DNA of 54,599 nucleotides, taken from assembly GCA_030038125.1 (NCBI GenBank), contig JASHPL010000018.1:1-54599 (forward strand), given 5' to 3'. This DNA is from Candidatus Sulfotelmatobacter sp. GTDB lineage: Bacteria; Acidobacteriota; Terriglobia; Terriglobales; Acidobacteriaceae. The position numbers were made by a program, and so were the translations under genes. The notes below the pieces were generated by a model. The model ran no database searches. It was given only the letters and a program-made list of their open reading frames with translations, and was not told the DNA's origin. Below are positions 1 to 8,626 of the stretch, piece after piece (within the stretch, counting starts at the first letter, position 1; each line of letters opens with the position of its first letter).

Positions 1-335
1 ACTCCGGCCGTATCCAGCGAACTGACCGAGTCGGTATGCAGGTCAAAGGCGTATTTGGTGCTCACCTTCATGGTGACTTCCACCGGGGTGAGAGCATGCC
101 CTTTGGCGATGCGGATGTGGGTTACGTTGCCGATATCAACGCCGCTCAAGCGCACCGGTGCCCCCTGCCGCAATCCCTCGGCATTGTCGAAGTAGGAGTA
201 AACGGTAATCCGAGGAGTAAACAGTCCAGTGGTTCCGGACATCAGGAAAAGAAGCACGGCCAGCGTGACACTGGCCACAATAACGGTGATCCCAACTCGC
301 AGCTGCGACCAGCGGAGTTGCTTCTGACTAGGCAA
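1..335 (-). CDS. MlaD/MCE-family lipid-transport substrate-binding protein (partial, C-terminus off the left edge)
   Basis: Only the first ~111 codons are present. After a short cytoplasmic tail the protein has one N-terminal membrane anchor (VGITVIVASVTLAVLLFLMSG), then the start of an MCE domain with the typical stretch YFDNAEGLRQGAPVRLSGVD followed by IGNVTHIRI. MCE proteins sit in the inner membrane facing the periplasm and bind lipid for an Mla-type ABC transporter; the ATPase and permease would lie outside this window or elsewhere. The frame is not in the ORF track because it starts with TTG: an in-frame TGA lies four codons upstream, and a GAGGG motif is placed 6 nt before the TTG, so this start is well supported. 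Family assignment is confident; the transported lipid is unknown. Confidence 0.82.
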   Translation of the reverse strand, partial: MPSQKQLRWSQLRVGITVIVASVTLAVLLFLMSGTTGLFTPRITVYSYFDNAEGLRQGAPVRLSGVDIGNVTHIRIAKGHALTPVEVTMKVSTKYAFDLHTDSVSSLDTAG

Positions 336-454
336 GCCGAGCCCTCAATATGCCGAATTGCGGGCCGTTTTTCGGCCCCGCCAACAGCCCGGAATGGTGA
401 TTCATCCCCTGCCGCACGCCCACCGCAGAATCATAACAAAACCCCGGACCAGCT

Positions 455-2845
455 CTAAGCCGTTTTCCGGCGAAGAGCAGGAATCAGCGCCCAAGCGGAA
501 GCGTAGGCGGCTGCTCCGCACGCCAATGTCACGGTCAGTCCGAACTGGATGGCGATCACCATCGCCAGCACCGATCCCAGCACGCTCGCTGCAGCGTTCA
601 TCGCCCATGCCCATTCAATTGTGTTGTCGGTAGACGAAGGATGGTGCGGAACTTGAATGTCGGCTAACGCGCGCAGGCCAGTAGGAAACGGCATCCCCAT
701 GACGAATCCTAGTGGGATGAGGAGCACGCCGCTAATCAGCAGGCGATATTCAAAAGGTAATCCTACCAGTCCCGCCAGCCGGGCAGGCAGGAGGAATACA
801 TACGTCAATAGCGTAGCAACCACCAGAGCCAGCGGCAGCGCGCCCATTTCCGTCTGTGGCAGCCACAGGCGTGAGAACAGACTCCCCGCGCCGCTCGACA
901 GCAGCAGCAAAAAGATCACCATCGTCAAGGCGTAGGTGGGATGGCCGAGGAACAATACAAATCGCTGGATAAACGCAATTTCAACCAAAATGTAACCCAA
1001 GCCGATGGCAATGAAATAGAGCAACGGAATCGGCGAGTGACGCGCGTTCCCGCGCTTCAGAGCGAGCGGCAGAATCAGGAAGACTGTCACCGCGCACACG
1101 GAGACGATCAGCACCACCGCTAGCACAACCACACCCAGGTTTACTTTCCAATCGATGCCTTTTCGCAATCCGTTCTCGGTAAGGACTTGCCAAGGTCTCA
1201 AGGTGAAGAAAAAGAAGGGGGCATTATCGCTGACCGGCGCGACGTTATAGGCGTAGCCGCGCGCAAACCCGACAGGATCGTTGCTCGTAATCAGATCGGA
1301 AAACGGATTCCGACCCGGTTGCGACGGCAAGTACAGCGCGTTCAACACCGGATAGCGCACGAGACTCGAGCGTGTGGCAGCTTCCTCGTCTGCGGTAAAT
1401 GGCGACTTCTTCGCCAGAACCACGACCGGAATGCCATCGGTGTTGAGCTCTCCTTGCGAGGCGACAATGAAATGGTTAGCGGGATTGGCCACTCCCAACT
1501 GGTGCAAAGCGGCCATCGCGACCGCAACCACGCGCAACGCTTCCCGTGGGTGGCGGAACTCCCAGCGCGTAATCGCAACCATACCATCCGGTTTAAGATG
1601 CTCGAAGTACTCGCGGAATGCTTCGACGGTATACAGGCTGTTCTCACTCAGAGCGAACGCACCGGCCGCGGTGGAAGCCCAGGTGTCAACCAGAGTCATC
1701 TGCACCACGTCGAAGTGCTCCGTACTGGAGCGCAAGAATGAGCGGCCGTCACTGACGTGAATGTGGACTTCCGGCAAAAGATACAGGCGCTGGGAGTAGT
1801 CCGCGTAACGCTCGCGCATAATCGTGGTGGCGATGATGGGATTGATTTCAATTCCGGTTACGCTGGGGCTGCCATTGGCGACCGCGCGCAACACATCGAC
1901 TCCGCCGCCGGGGCCGATGATCGCGAAATCGCCGTGCGGTCGCAGAACGTTCGCCAGTGCCGGCGGGGCAGACATGAGATCGCGTTCCCACTCCGTTTCG
2001 TGCCATTTCGCGAGCTCCGCATTCATGATGTACGTAGAAGCGTCGGCGTCGATGACGATGGCCTTGGCCAGCCCCTGCCGATCCACTTCGACGCGGGAAA
2101 TGGCGTTCCATTTGGCGAACTCGACCCATGCCGGGTCGCGGAACATTCCCTTGGCGTAAACCACGTCGATCAAACGCCCGTTGTGATTCGTGGCTATGAG
2201 CAGGGCGAGCGTCAGAACCAACAGCGCCCCGCTGCGGCGCATGAACGGAGATTCTGACCAGATCATCGCCGCGATAGCCAGCGCAATCGCAGCCGTGAGA
2301 ATTGCGTTTGGTCCACCCACCCAGTTCAATAGCGGCACAACCGCAAGACAGGCTAAGGCTCCGCCGCATAGATCGGCCCCGTACAGCCGCGGTATGTGCT
2401 GCGATTCGCGTGCAAATACAACCGAGAACAGAAGCCCGGTCAAAAAAAATGGAATCGCCGCCGCAAGGTACATCGCCGTCAGTCGCAGGAAATTCTTCCC
2501 CGAAACATCGAGTGAAACGGGAATGTGCAACACAATTTCCAGCACCACCACCACAACGACCACGTTCGTCAGGCAGAGGCAGGCTGCCAGGCGGCGCGTT
2601 TCGATACGGGTCAACCGGGATTTCAGCAAATATGCAAAGACTCCGCCGGCTCCCATCCCCAGCAAAGCAATCGAAATTGCGAGAAACGCAAAATGATAAA
2701 AGAGCACGACCGAGAATAACCGGGTGAGCGAAAGCTCGAGCAGAAGAGCCGCAAAACTGGTGAGCGCCAGACCTGAAAGTAAGGTTCTTTCCGGAATTCT
2801 CCCCCGAATTGAATCAGAAGAAATCTGCGGAGAGGCAACGGCCAT
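455..2845 (-). CDS. Polytopic membrane protein with embedded spermidine-synthase-like methyltransferase-fold domain
   Basis: A 796-aa protein. Several hydrophobic helices occupy roughly residues 20-230, a soluble Rossmann domain roughly 250-500, and another block of helices about 540-790. The middle domain has the nucleotide-binding loop FAIIGPGGGVDVLRA, the acidic end of strand 2 (TGIEINPII) and a VSDGRSFL motif, as in spermidine synthases and SAM methyltransferases. At the usual catalytic Asp position it reads MTLVDTWAS rather than a D-x-x-D-P type motif, so ordinary aminopropyl transfer is doubtful. The C-terminal membrane part carries the sequence GLGYILVEIAFIQRFVLFLG, typical of this membrane family. 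Such fusions are widespread and their substrates are mostly unknown. The ATG start is the first Met of the frame. It lies 120 nt upstream of the MCE gene on the same strand. Confidence 0.75.
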   Translation of the reverse strand: MAVASPQISSDSIRGRIPERTLLSGLALTSFAALLLELSLTRLFSVVLFYHFAFLAISIALLGMGAGGVFAYLLKSRLTRIETRRLAACLCLTNVVVVVVVLEIVLHIPVSLDVSGKNFLRLTAMYLAAAIPFFLTGLLFSVVFARESQHIPRLYGADLCGGALACLAVVPLLNWVGGPNAILTAAIALAIAAMIWSESPFMRRSGALLVLTLALLIATNHNGRLIDVVYAKGMFRDPAWVEFAKWNAISRVEVDRQGLAKAIVIDADASTYIMNAELAKWHETEWERDLMSAPPALANVLRPHGDFAIIGPGGGVDVLRAVANGSPSVTGIEINPIIATTIMRERYADYSQRLYLLPEVHIHVSDGRSFLRSSTEHFDVVQMTLVDTWASTAAGAFALSENSLYTVEAFREYFEHLKPDGMVAITRWEFRHPREALRVVAVAMAALHQLGVANPANHFIVASQGELNTDGIPVVVLAKKSPFTADEEAATRSSLVRYPVLNALYLPSQPGRNPFSDLITSNDPVGFARGYAYNVAPVSDNAPFFFFTLRPWQVLTENGLRKGIDWKVNLGVVVLAVVLIVSVCAVTVFLILPLALKRGNARHSPIPLLYFIAIGLGYILVEIAFIQRFVLFLGHPTYALTMVIFLLLLSSGAGSLFSRLWLPQTEMGALPLALVVATLLTYVFLLPARLAGLVGLPFEYRLLISGVLLIPLGFVMGMPFPTGLRALADIQVPHHPSSTDNTIEWAWAMNAAASVLGSVLAMVIAIQFGLTVTLACGAAAYASAWALIPALRRKTA

Positions 2846-3011
2846 AAATGAATATGAGCCGACAGTCTAGCAGAAGACACCACAACAGAATGGCTTGCAG
2901 AAGGCGCAAGTCGTCGAAGCGGGTCCGAGGGGTCGTCACGGATTTCCGCGGGATTCCGAGGGATTGATCCAGATTTATCCATGAAGATCCCTGAAATCCG
3001 CGGCGTTCTTG

Positions 3012-5654
3012 TTATCGTTTTGTTTTCGCCGGTTCTTTCTCGCCCACGCGCTGGCTGACTTCGAACTTCATCTTGCCAGCCCGCTTGTCGGCATCGACGA
3101 TCACATGATCGCCGTGCAGCACTTCGCCATCGAGGATTTTCAGTGCCAGCGGATCTTGAATCAGCTTCTGGATTGCTCGCTTCAGCGGCCGCGCTCCGAA
3201 ATTCGGATCGAAGCCCTCGGTGAAGAGCAAGTCTTTCGCGGCATCGGTCAGTTCAAGCGAGATCTTGCGATCAGCCAACAGCCGGCGCACATCTTCCAGG
3301 CGTAGTTCGATGATTTTGACCAATTGCTCCTTCCCTAGCGGGTGGAAGACGATAATATCGTCCACGCGGTTCAGGAACTCTGGCCTAAAGTGTGCATGCA
3401 GAAGATTCAGGACCTGTTTCGTAGCTTCCTCGAGGTCCTGCTCCGAACGCAGATTTTCGGCCTGGAGGAGTTGTGACCCGATGTTCGACGTCATGATAAT
3501 GATCGTGTTCTTAAAGTCGACAACGCGCCCTCTCCCGTCGGTCAGTCGGCCGTCGTCCATGATCTGCAGCAGAACATTGAGCACGTCGGGATGGGCTTTT
3601 TCGATCTCGTCGAAAAGTACAACTGCGTAGGGACGTCGGCGCACTTGTTCCGTTAATTGCCCGCCTTCCTCATATCCAACATATCCTGGCGGGGCACCGA
3701 TGAGGCGAGCCACAGAATGTTTCTCCATGTACTCGGACATGTCGATGCGCAACAGCGCGTGCTCGTCATCGAATAGGAATTCGGCGAGCGCGCGGGCCAA
3801 TTCGGTTTTCCCGACACCCGTCGGTCCCAAAAAAATGAAAGACCCGATCGGTCGCTTGGGATCGCTTAAACCCGCTCGCGAGCGACGAATGGCATTGGAA
3901 ACGCGCTCCAGGGCCGCATCCTGGCCTACCACTCGCTGGCGCAGCCGGTCTTCCATGTTGATCAGCTTCTTGACTTCGCCTTCGAGCATTTTGGAGACAG
4001 GAATGCCAGTCCACTTCGACACAATACGCGCGACATCTTCCTCATCGACTTCCTCTTTGAGCATGCGGGACTGACCCTTGCTCTCCATCTGTTGGGTAAG
4101 CTTGGCCAGTTCCTTCTCCGTTTGCGGAATAAGGCCGTAGCGGATCTCAGCCACACGCTCGTTGTTGCCCTTGCGCAATTCTGCTTGCTCGTCAACTTTC
4201 AGCTTTTCGATTTTTTCTTTGAGCTCTCGCGCGCGTGCGATTTGCTCCTTCTCTTTTCTCCAGTTCGCTTTCAGCGCGTTCGAGCGCTCGCGAATCTCTG
4301 CCAATTCTTTTTCAATCGCACGGAGACGGTCCTTGGAATTGGGATCATCTTCCTTCTTCAATGCCTGCTTCTCGATTTCCAACTGCGTAGCCCTGCGTTC
4401 GAGCTGATCAATATCCGTCGGCAGGGAATCGATCTGGATGCGCAACGATGCCGCGGCTTCATCAATCAGATCAATGGCCTTATCCGGCAAGAAACGATCG
4501 GAGATATAGCGATGCGAGAGCGTGGCGGCGGCTACAATCGCCGAGTCCTTGATGCGCACGCCATGATGGACTTCGTACTTCTCCTTCAGGCCACGCAGAA
4601 TCGCAATCGTGTCTTCGACGTTTGGTTCGCCTACGAAAACGATCTGGAAACGACGCTCGAGCGCAGCGTCTTTTTCGATGTACTTACGGTATTCGTTCAG
4701 CGTGGTGGCGCCAATGGCGCGCAGCTCTCCGCGAGCCAGCGCCGGCTTCAGCATGTTGGACGCGTCAATCGCGCCTTCCGCCGCGCCAGCCCCAACCAGT
4801 GTGTGCAATTCGTCGATGAACAGAATGATCTGCCCCTGAGAATCTTCGATTTCCTTGAGAACAGCCTTGAGCCGATCTTCGAATTCGCCACGATATTTCG
4901 CACCCGCCAGCATCGCTCCGAGATCGAGCGCGACCACTCGCTTGTTCTTCAGAACTTCCGGAACGTCGCCGGAGATGATGCGCTGCGCCAGGCCTTCAAC
5001 GATAGCGGTCTTGCCGACCCCCGGCTCGCCAATGAGGACTGGATTGTTTTTCGTGCGCCGGGAAAGCACCTGAACCACGCGGCGGATTTCTTCGTCACGT
5101 CCGATGACAGGATCAAGTTTTCCGCGCCGTGCCTGCTCCGTTAGATCGCGGGCATAGCGTTCCAAAGCTTGATACTTGGCCTCGGGATTCTGATCCGTGA
5201 CTTTCTGGGATCCGCGGACAGCCGTCAGCGCTTTCAGAATGGCGTCATACGTCGCCCCGTGACGCGAGAGAATCTGCTGAGCCGCGTCCTGCTTCAGGTG
5301 TGTAATGGCAAGCAGCAGGTGCTCGGTGGAAACGTATTCATCCTTGAAGTTGGAAGCTTCTTTGAAAGCTTGATCAAGCAACTTGTTGGTGGTGTTTGAC
5401 AGGGTGGGCTGCGCGGATTCTCCGGACACTTTGGGCAGCTTTTCCAGTTCGCGATAGACCTCGTTTAGTACGGCCTGAGGCCCAACCCCGATTTTCTCAA
5501 GCACGGGTGGAACGATGCCTTCGTGATCTTCAAGCAATGCGGCGAGTAGATGCAGGGGCAGAAGCTCGGGATTGCCATGCTCGCTGGCGAGCTGGCTGGC
5601 GCGCTGGACGGCCTCCTGCGCTTTTACGGTAAATTTGTCCCATCGGATTGCCAC
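3012..5654 (-). CDS. clpB: ATP-dependent disaggregase ClpB (Hsp104 family)
   Basis: An 880-aa cytoplasmic hexameric AAA+ chaperone that pulls aggregated proteins apart together with DnaK and small heat-shock proteins. The N-terminal Clp repeats ([19 protein letters not shown]) are followed by the first AAA+ module (Walker [10 protein letters not shown], Walker [10 protein letters not shown]), the long middle coiled coil (about 410-530, rich in K/E/R) and the second module (Walker [10 protein letters not shown], Walker [12 protein letters not shown]). It ends with the ClpB small domain. Length is normal and no key motif is missing. The start is GTG, with AGGAG 7 nt upstream. It follows a retropepsin-like gene and hsp20 on the same strand, a coherent proteostasis block. 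No CIRCE element was seen upstream. Confidence 0.97.
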   Translation of the reverse strand: MAIRWDKFTVKAQEAVQRASQLASEHGNPELLPLHLLAALLEDHEGIVPPVLEKIGVGPQAVLNEVYRELEKLPKVSGESAQPTLSNTTNKLLDQAFKEASNFKDEYVSTEHLLLAITHLKQDAAQQILSRHGATYDAILKALTAVRGSQKVTDQNPEAKYQALERYARDLTEQARRGKLDPVIGRDEEIRRVVQVLSRRTKNNPVLIGEPGVGKTAIVEGLAQRIISGDVPEVLKNKRVVALDLGAMLAGAKYRGEFEDRLKAVLKEIEDSQGQIILFIDELHTLVGAGAAEGAIDASNMLKPALARGELRAIGATTLNEYRKYIEKDAALERRFQIVFVGEPNVEDTIAILRGLKEKYEVHHGVRIKDSAIVAAATLSHRYISDRFLPDKAIDLIDEAAASLRIQIDSLPTDIDQLERRATQLEIEKQALKKEDDPNSKDRLRAIEKELAEIRERSNALKANWRKEKEQIARARELKEKIEKLKVDEQAELRKGNNERVAEIRYGLIPQTEKELAKLTQQMESKGQSRMLKEEVDEEDVARIVSKWTGIPVSKMLEGEVKKLINMEDRLRQRVVGQDAALERVSNAIRRSRAGLSDPKRPIGSFIFLGPTGVGKTELARALAEFLFDDEHALLRIDMSEYMEKHSVARLIGAPPGYVGYEEGGQLTEQVRRRPYAVVLFDEIEKAHPDVLNVLLQIMDDGRLTDGRGRVVDFKNTIIIMTSNIGSQLLQAENLRSEQDLEEATKQVLNLLHAHFRPEFLNRVDDIIVFHPLGKEQLVKIIELRLEDVRRLLADRKISLELTDAAKDLLFTEGFDPNFGARPLKRAIQKLIQDPLALKILDGEVLHGDHVIVDADKRAGKMKFEVSQRVGEKEPAKTKR

Positions 5655-5864
5655 AAGTATTCTCCTAATTCCTCTTTACGTTCGTGTTCCGGTCAGACCT
5701 TCAACTGTCGATCGTGCAGATTTTTCTCGCTTCCGCTCCCTCAGTATTTTGAACCAACCTCTGTTCCCAGGCCAAGTTCAGAAACCATCCGGAAAAAATG
5801 AAGAGAGCCAGTTACGCGGGCCGAAGTTTGGCCTTTTCATAACAGCAGGCTCGATGATCGCACG

Positions 5865-6323
5865 CTACGCTTCGTCGAGGGCGTTGGCGTTCTTCAGGAA
5901 GAGAGAGCTACTTTCGTAGTCGATGACGGCGGCTTGTCTTTCAAAGACGTCAACCCCCAGGATCACATCCACTGCGTCCGAATCCTTCCGGGCGAGGGCC
6001 GCGTTCACGTGGCTAAAATCCATGGCATAGAGCGCCTTGGGGCGAGGCACGGCATGGTCGAGCTTCAGGCTGACATCGTGTATTTTAAACGTCTCCAGGT
6101 TCGTGCCACCGGCTCCGCCGCCCGTATGCCCCTCTGATATCAGGCTTAGTCCGAGTTCGCGGGCAAGTGGAAGACTCACAAGTGTCGCTCCGGCTCCAGT
6201 GTCAATAAGCACGCGGACCTTTCGTCCCTCGAGCGAGCCGCTGGTCTCAAAGTGTCCAGCTCCGTTGCGGGTTAATGGAATTCGCTGATATCCCTGAGAT
6301 TCAAGAAACGCCGCTAGAGACAT
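5865..6323 (-). CDS. Small retropepsin-like aspartyl protease-fold protein
   Basis: A 152-aa single-lobe protein with the aspartyl protease signature VLIDTGAGATLVSLPLA and the second hydrophobic-hydrophobic-Gly segment VILGVDVFERQAAVIDY, the pattern of retropepsin-like (gag-polyprotein type) bacterial proteases that act as dimers. No signal peptide is apparent, so it is probably cytoplasmic. The ATG is preceded by GGGAGGAG at good distance. It sits between hsp20 and clpB on the same strand, with an hsp20 terminator just upstream, so it probably has its own promoter and may be read through into clpB. Whether it is an active peptidase or a binding protein cannot be decided from the sequence; its place among heat-shock genes suggests a stress role (inference). 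Confidence 0.72.
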   Translation of the reverse strand: MSLAAFLESQGYQRIPLTRNGAGHFETSGSLEGRKVRVLIDTGAGATLVSLPLARELGLSLISEGHTGGGAGGTNLETFKIHDVSLKLDHAVPRPKALYAMDFSHVNAALARKDSDAVDVILGVDVFERQAAVIDYESSSLFLKNANALDEA

Positions 6324-6343
6324 GATCTCCTCCCAAGTGAGCT

Positions 6344-6383
6344 AAAAATTAGGAGGCGGTCAAGTCTGCCGCCTCCCCTAATT
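6344..6383 (-). terminator. Rho-independent terminator downstream of hsp20
   Basis: Read on the minus strand, arms AATTAGGGGAGGCGG and CCGCCTCCTAATT pair over 13 bp with a 2-nt bulge around a ~9-nt loop and are followed by TTTTT. It lies 58 nt past the hsp20 stop codon and before the protease gene, so it should limit read-through from the strong hsp20 promoter into the protease and clpB. Confidence 0.75.
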
Positions 6384-6441
6384 TCAAGCTGCCGAGCTTC
6401 GCTCGATCGAACGGGCGTGAGCGTCCGTCCTGATACCAAAC

Positions 6442-6933
6442 TTACGCGGCTTTGCTGGGGCCCTTCGCTTCGATCTGCTTTTCGGAGCCGACGTTGACCT
6501 TAATCTGCTTCGGCTTGGCTTCGGCTTTCTTGGGCAAAGTGATGTTCAGCACTCCCTTTTCGTAATTCGCCGAGACCTTGTCCGTGTCTACGGTCGTGGG
6601 AAGTGTGAAGGTGCGAGTGAAGCTGCCATACTGTCGCTCCACGCGCCGATAGTTCTCCTCTTTCTCTTCCTTTTCGATCTTGCGCTCACCCTGTACGGTC
6701 AAAGTGTTGTTCTCGACACGCACGTTGATGTCTTTCTCATCGATGCCGGGCACTTCGATCTTCAATGTGACCTTGTGCTCGTCTTCGTAGACGTCAACAG
6801 CAGGGGCAAAGCTGGTGCTGGTAAGGGATTCATCCCGGCCAACATCGTTAAAGGACTGGCGGAACAGGCGGTTCATGCGGTCCTGTAACGTGGCAAATTC
6901 ACGGAACGGCTCCCAACGGGTCAATACTGTCAT
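6442..6933 (-). CDS. Small heat-shock protein Hsp20/alpha-crystallin family
   Basis: An ATP-independent holdase that keeps unfolded proteins soluble for refolding by DnaK/ClpB. The 163-aa form starts MTVLTRWEPFREFATLQDR, the standard N-terminus of bacterial class A sHsps. The alpha-crystallin domain covers about residues 45-140 (APAVDVYEDEHKVTLKIEVPG, GVLNITLPKK), followed by a Lys-rich tail; the I-x-I-like element appears near IKVNVG. The ORF track begins 29 codons too early: the chosen ATG has an almost perfect AAGGAGGAG 8 nt upstream. A sigma-70-like promoter lies 115-145 nt upstream and a terminator follows the gene, so it is probably monocistronic. Confidence 0.93.
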   Translation of the reverse strand: MTVLTRWEPFREFATLQDRMNRLFRQSFNDVGRDESLTSTSFAPAVDVYEDEHKVTLKIEVPGIDEKDINVRVENNTLTVQGERKIEKEEKEENYRRVERQYGSFTRTFTLPTTVDTDKVSANYEKGVLNITLPKKAEAKPKQIKVNVGSEKQIEAKGPSKAA

Positions 6934-7049
6934 GGCTAAGTCTCCTCCTTCAAATGTCGTTTGGTTCCAAGTTTGTTGAATTCGAGACTGGCCTCCGATA
7001 TTGCAGAAGGCTGCAGTCACTTGATTAGACGCGTTATTAGCACAAAGGA

Positions 7050-7078
7050 AGCATAAAATATGAGCATATTATTGTCAA
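7050..7078 (-). promoter_or_regulatory. Sigma-70-like promoter for hsp20 with an internal inverted repeat
   Basis: On the minus strand TTGACA is followed after exactly 17 nt by TATGCT. The spacer contains the perfect inverted repeat AATATG-CT-CATATT, placed where a bound regulator would block polymerase. The surrounding DNA is strikingly AT-rich against a GC-rich background. This is the only promoter-like element in the hsp20 upstream region; the operator role is inference. Confidence 0.6.
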
Positions 7079-7092
7079 TATGTGTATTTAAT

Positions 7093-8316
7093 TTATAATA
7101 AATAACTTACGTGTGCTATGACGCACTTCAGATATCCTGTTTCTGGGACATTCAGCAAAATGGGATGATCCTTGGCTTGCCCTCTGACTTCGATCAACTG
7201 TACCCTCCGGTGCGCGTCCAAGGCAGCTTCTAACAGCATCTGCAGGAAGCTCGCCAGGCTCACGTGATATGAACACGAGCAACTGACGAGGACCCCGCCA
7301 GGTCTCAGCATCTTCAGAGCACGAAGGTTGAGTTCCTTATAGCCGCGCAAAGCCGATTCCAGATCACGCTTGGTTTTGGCGAACGCCGGCGGGTCAAGGA
7401 CGATGCAGTCGTACCTTCGATCGGAAGCCGCATAGTCCTTGAGAAGGTCAAAGGCGTTGCCCTCGATCCACTCGATCTCTCGTCTGTTCAGCACCGCGTT
7501 CTGATCTGCAAGTTCCAGCGCAGGGCGGGAACTGTCTACGCCTGTCACGCGTGAGCAGTGCGGGGCCAGATGCAGCGCGAATCCTCCTTGGTAACAAAAA
7601 ACATCGAGGGCTTCACCTTGTGCATGCTGCGCGGCTGCGGCATAGTTCTCGCGCTGATCGAGAAATGCGCCCGTCTTCTGCCCTTCGAGAGCGCCATAAT
7701 GGAACTGAATGCTGTTCATCGTGAAGATCGTCGCGGATTTCTCGCCATACAACAAGCCGGAGCGACGTGGAGAAAGACTCTCGAGCTCCCGCACCCGCGG
7801 GTCGACTCGCTCTGCAATCGCTGTGGGTTGGATCAGGTCGTTGATAACAGAGATGAGGCTTTCGCGAACCGGGTTGGCGTCCATGGCTTGCGTGAGGATT
7901 TGCAGCGAAACGATGTCGTTGTAACGGTCGACGATCAACCCGGGAAGGAAATCGGCTTCACTGAAGACCAAGCGGTAGGCGTTCGTATCGCGAACCACCG
8001 ATTTGCGGTAGGCAATGGCACCCTCGACGCGTCGTCGAAGCACAGTCAGGAAATCGTCCACCCTATTGGTCGAGATCAAACGAAGCGCAATCTGCGATGA
8101 GCTCGAAAACAGGGCAGTACCGAAGAAATTGCTGCTGGGTCCGAAAACCGCAACTATGGAACCAGGGGCGACCCCATCAGACGTGAGAATGTCGGAACGG
8201 TACACCCAAACATGACCTGCTTTTAGACGAGACGCGCCCCGTGCGGAGATTTTTATTTTCGGCAACGCCGATGGTGGATCTTCGGCCATACTTCCCATAT
8301 TACCTGCGGGTGACAT
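7093..8316 (-). CDS. Class I SAM-dependent rRNA methyltransferase, RlmI/RlmK-like (PUA + Rossmann)
   Basis: A 407-aa protein with an N-terminal PUA-like RNA-binding domain (KIKISARGASRLKAGHVWVY) and a C-terminal methyltransferase domain. SAM motif I reads ALDVFCYQGGFALHLA, motif II VTGVDSSRPALELA and motif IV VLDPPAFAK. The SCSCSYH segment provides the conserved cysteine of the 5-methylcytosine class. The best-known relative, RlmI, methylates a cytosine of 23S rRNA; the exact target here is not certain. The start is ambiguous: three in-frame ATGs lie within 10 codons and none has a strong Shine-Dalgarno, so the longest form is kept. It is transcribed away from the neighbouring hydrolase gene. 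Confidence 0.88.
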   Translation of the reverse strand: MSPAGNMGSMAEDPPSALPKIKISARGASRLKAGHVWVYRSDILTSDGVAPGSIVAVFGPSSNFFGTALFSSSSQIALRLISTNRVDDFLTVLRRRVEGAIAYRKSVVRDTNAYRLVFSEADFLPGLIVDRYNDIVSLQILTQAMDANPVRESLISVINDLIQPTAIAERVDPRVRELESLSPRRSGLLYGEKSATIFTMNSIQFHYGALEGQKTGAFLDQRENYAAAAQHAQGEALDVFCYQGGFALHLAPHCSRVTGVDSSRPALELADQNAVLNRREIEWIEGNAFDLLKDYAASDRRYDCIVLDPPAFAKTKRDLESALRGYKELNLRALKMLRPGGVLVSCSCSYHVSLASFLQMLLEAALDAHRRVQLIEVRGQAKDHPILLNVPETGYLKCVIAHVSYLL

Positions 8317-8452
8317 TGGGCTTAAGGACAGTGGCCGGGTGAATCCTGGGCGGAATCACGGCCATAGCCAAAGACATGTTTGGGTAAATTGATTCCCTGG
8401 AGTCTGTGATCGTCAGAAGTATAGTCACTCAGACCAAGGCAATGGGAACTAG

Positions 8453-8477
8453 AAAAAACGGGGAGCCGAAGCTCCCC
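8453..8477 (-). terminator. Rho-independent terminator on the minus strand with no obvious gene before it
   Basis: On the minus strand GGGGAGC-TTCG-GCTCCCC is followed by G and six T. A perfect 7-bp GC-rich stem with a UUCG loop and a U-tract is a textbook intrinsic terminator. The gene upstream on this strand would have to lie between here and the divergent hydrolase at 8627, where no supported minus-strand ORF exists. Confidence 0.75.
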
Positions 8478-8626
8478 AAAGTGAAGCGACAGAGGCGTTA
8501 TTCTTCTAAATAGAATCCAGTAGCCGGGAAAAAGTTGTCCTTTTCCAGACAAACATTTCAGGGTACGCGGGTACCGGAGTAATCAGACTGAAGTGATTCA
8601 GGTTTCAAGCCAAATGACGAGGTCCA
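8478..8626 (-). other. Intergenic region with several hairpins; possible minus-strand small RNA, also the leader of the hydrolase gene
   Basis: The 310-nt gap 8317-8626 holds no supported ORF. Between the minus-strand terminator and the hydrolase start there are four small palindromic stems: TTCT/AGAA, a GGAAAA/TTTTCC stem around 8530-8550, GGTAC-GCGG-GTACC at 8562-8575 and CTGAA-GTGA-TTCAG at 8588-8601. On the minus strand this could be a ~150-nt terminated RNA; on the plus strand the last stem, with a GNRA loop, lies in the hydrolase leader. No convincing promoter was found for either reading. Confidence 0.3.

Noticed and set aside
4092-5144. 350-aa plus-strand ORF
   Set aside because: Lies wholly antisense to clpB, whose motifs are all intact; no domain in the translation.
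5655-5864. CIRCE element or heat-shock promoter before clpB
   Set aside because: No TTAGCACTC-N9-GAGTGCTAA or clear promoter; only a small GGCC/GGCC stem.
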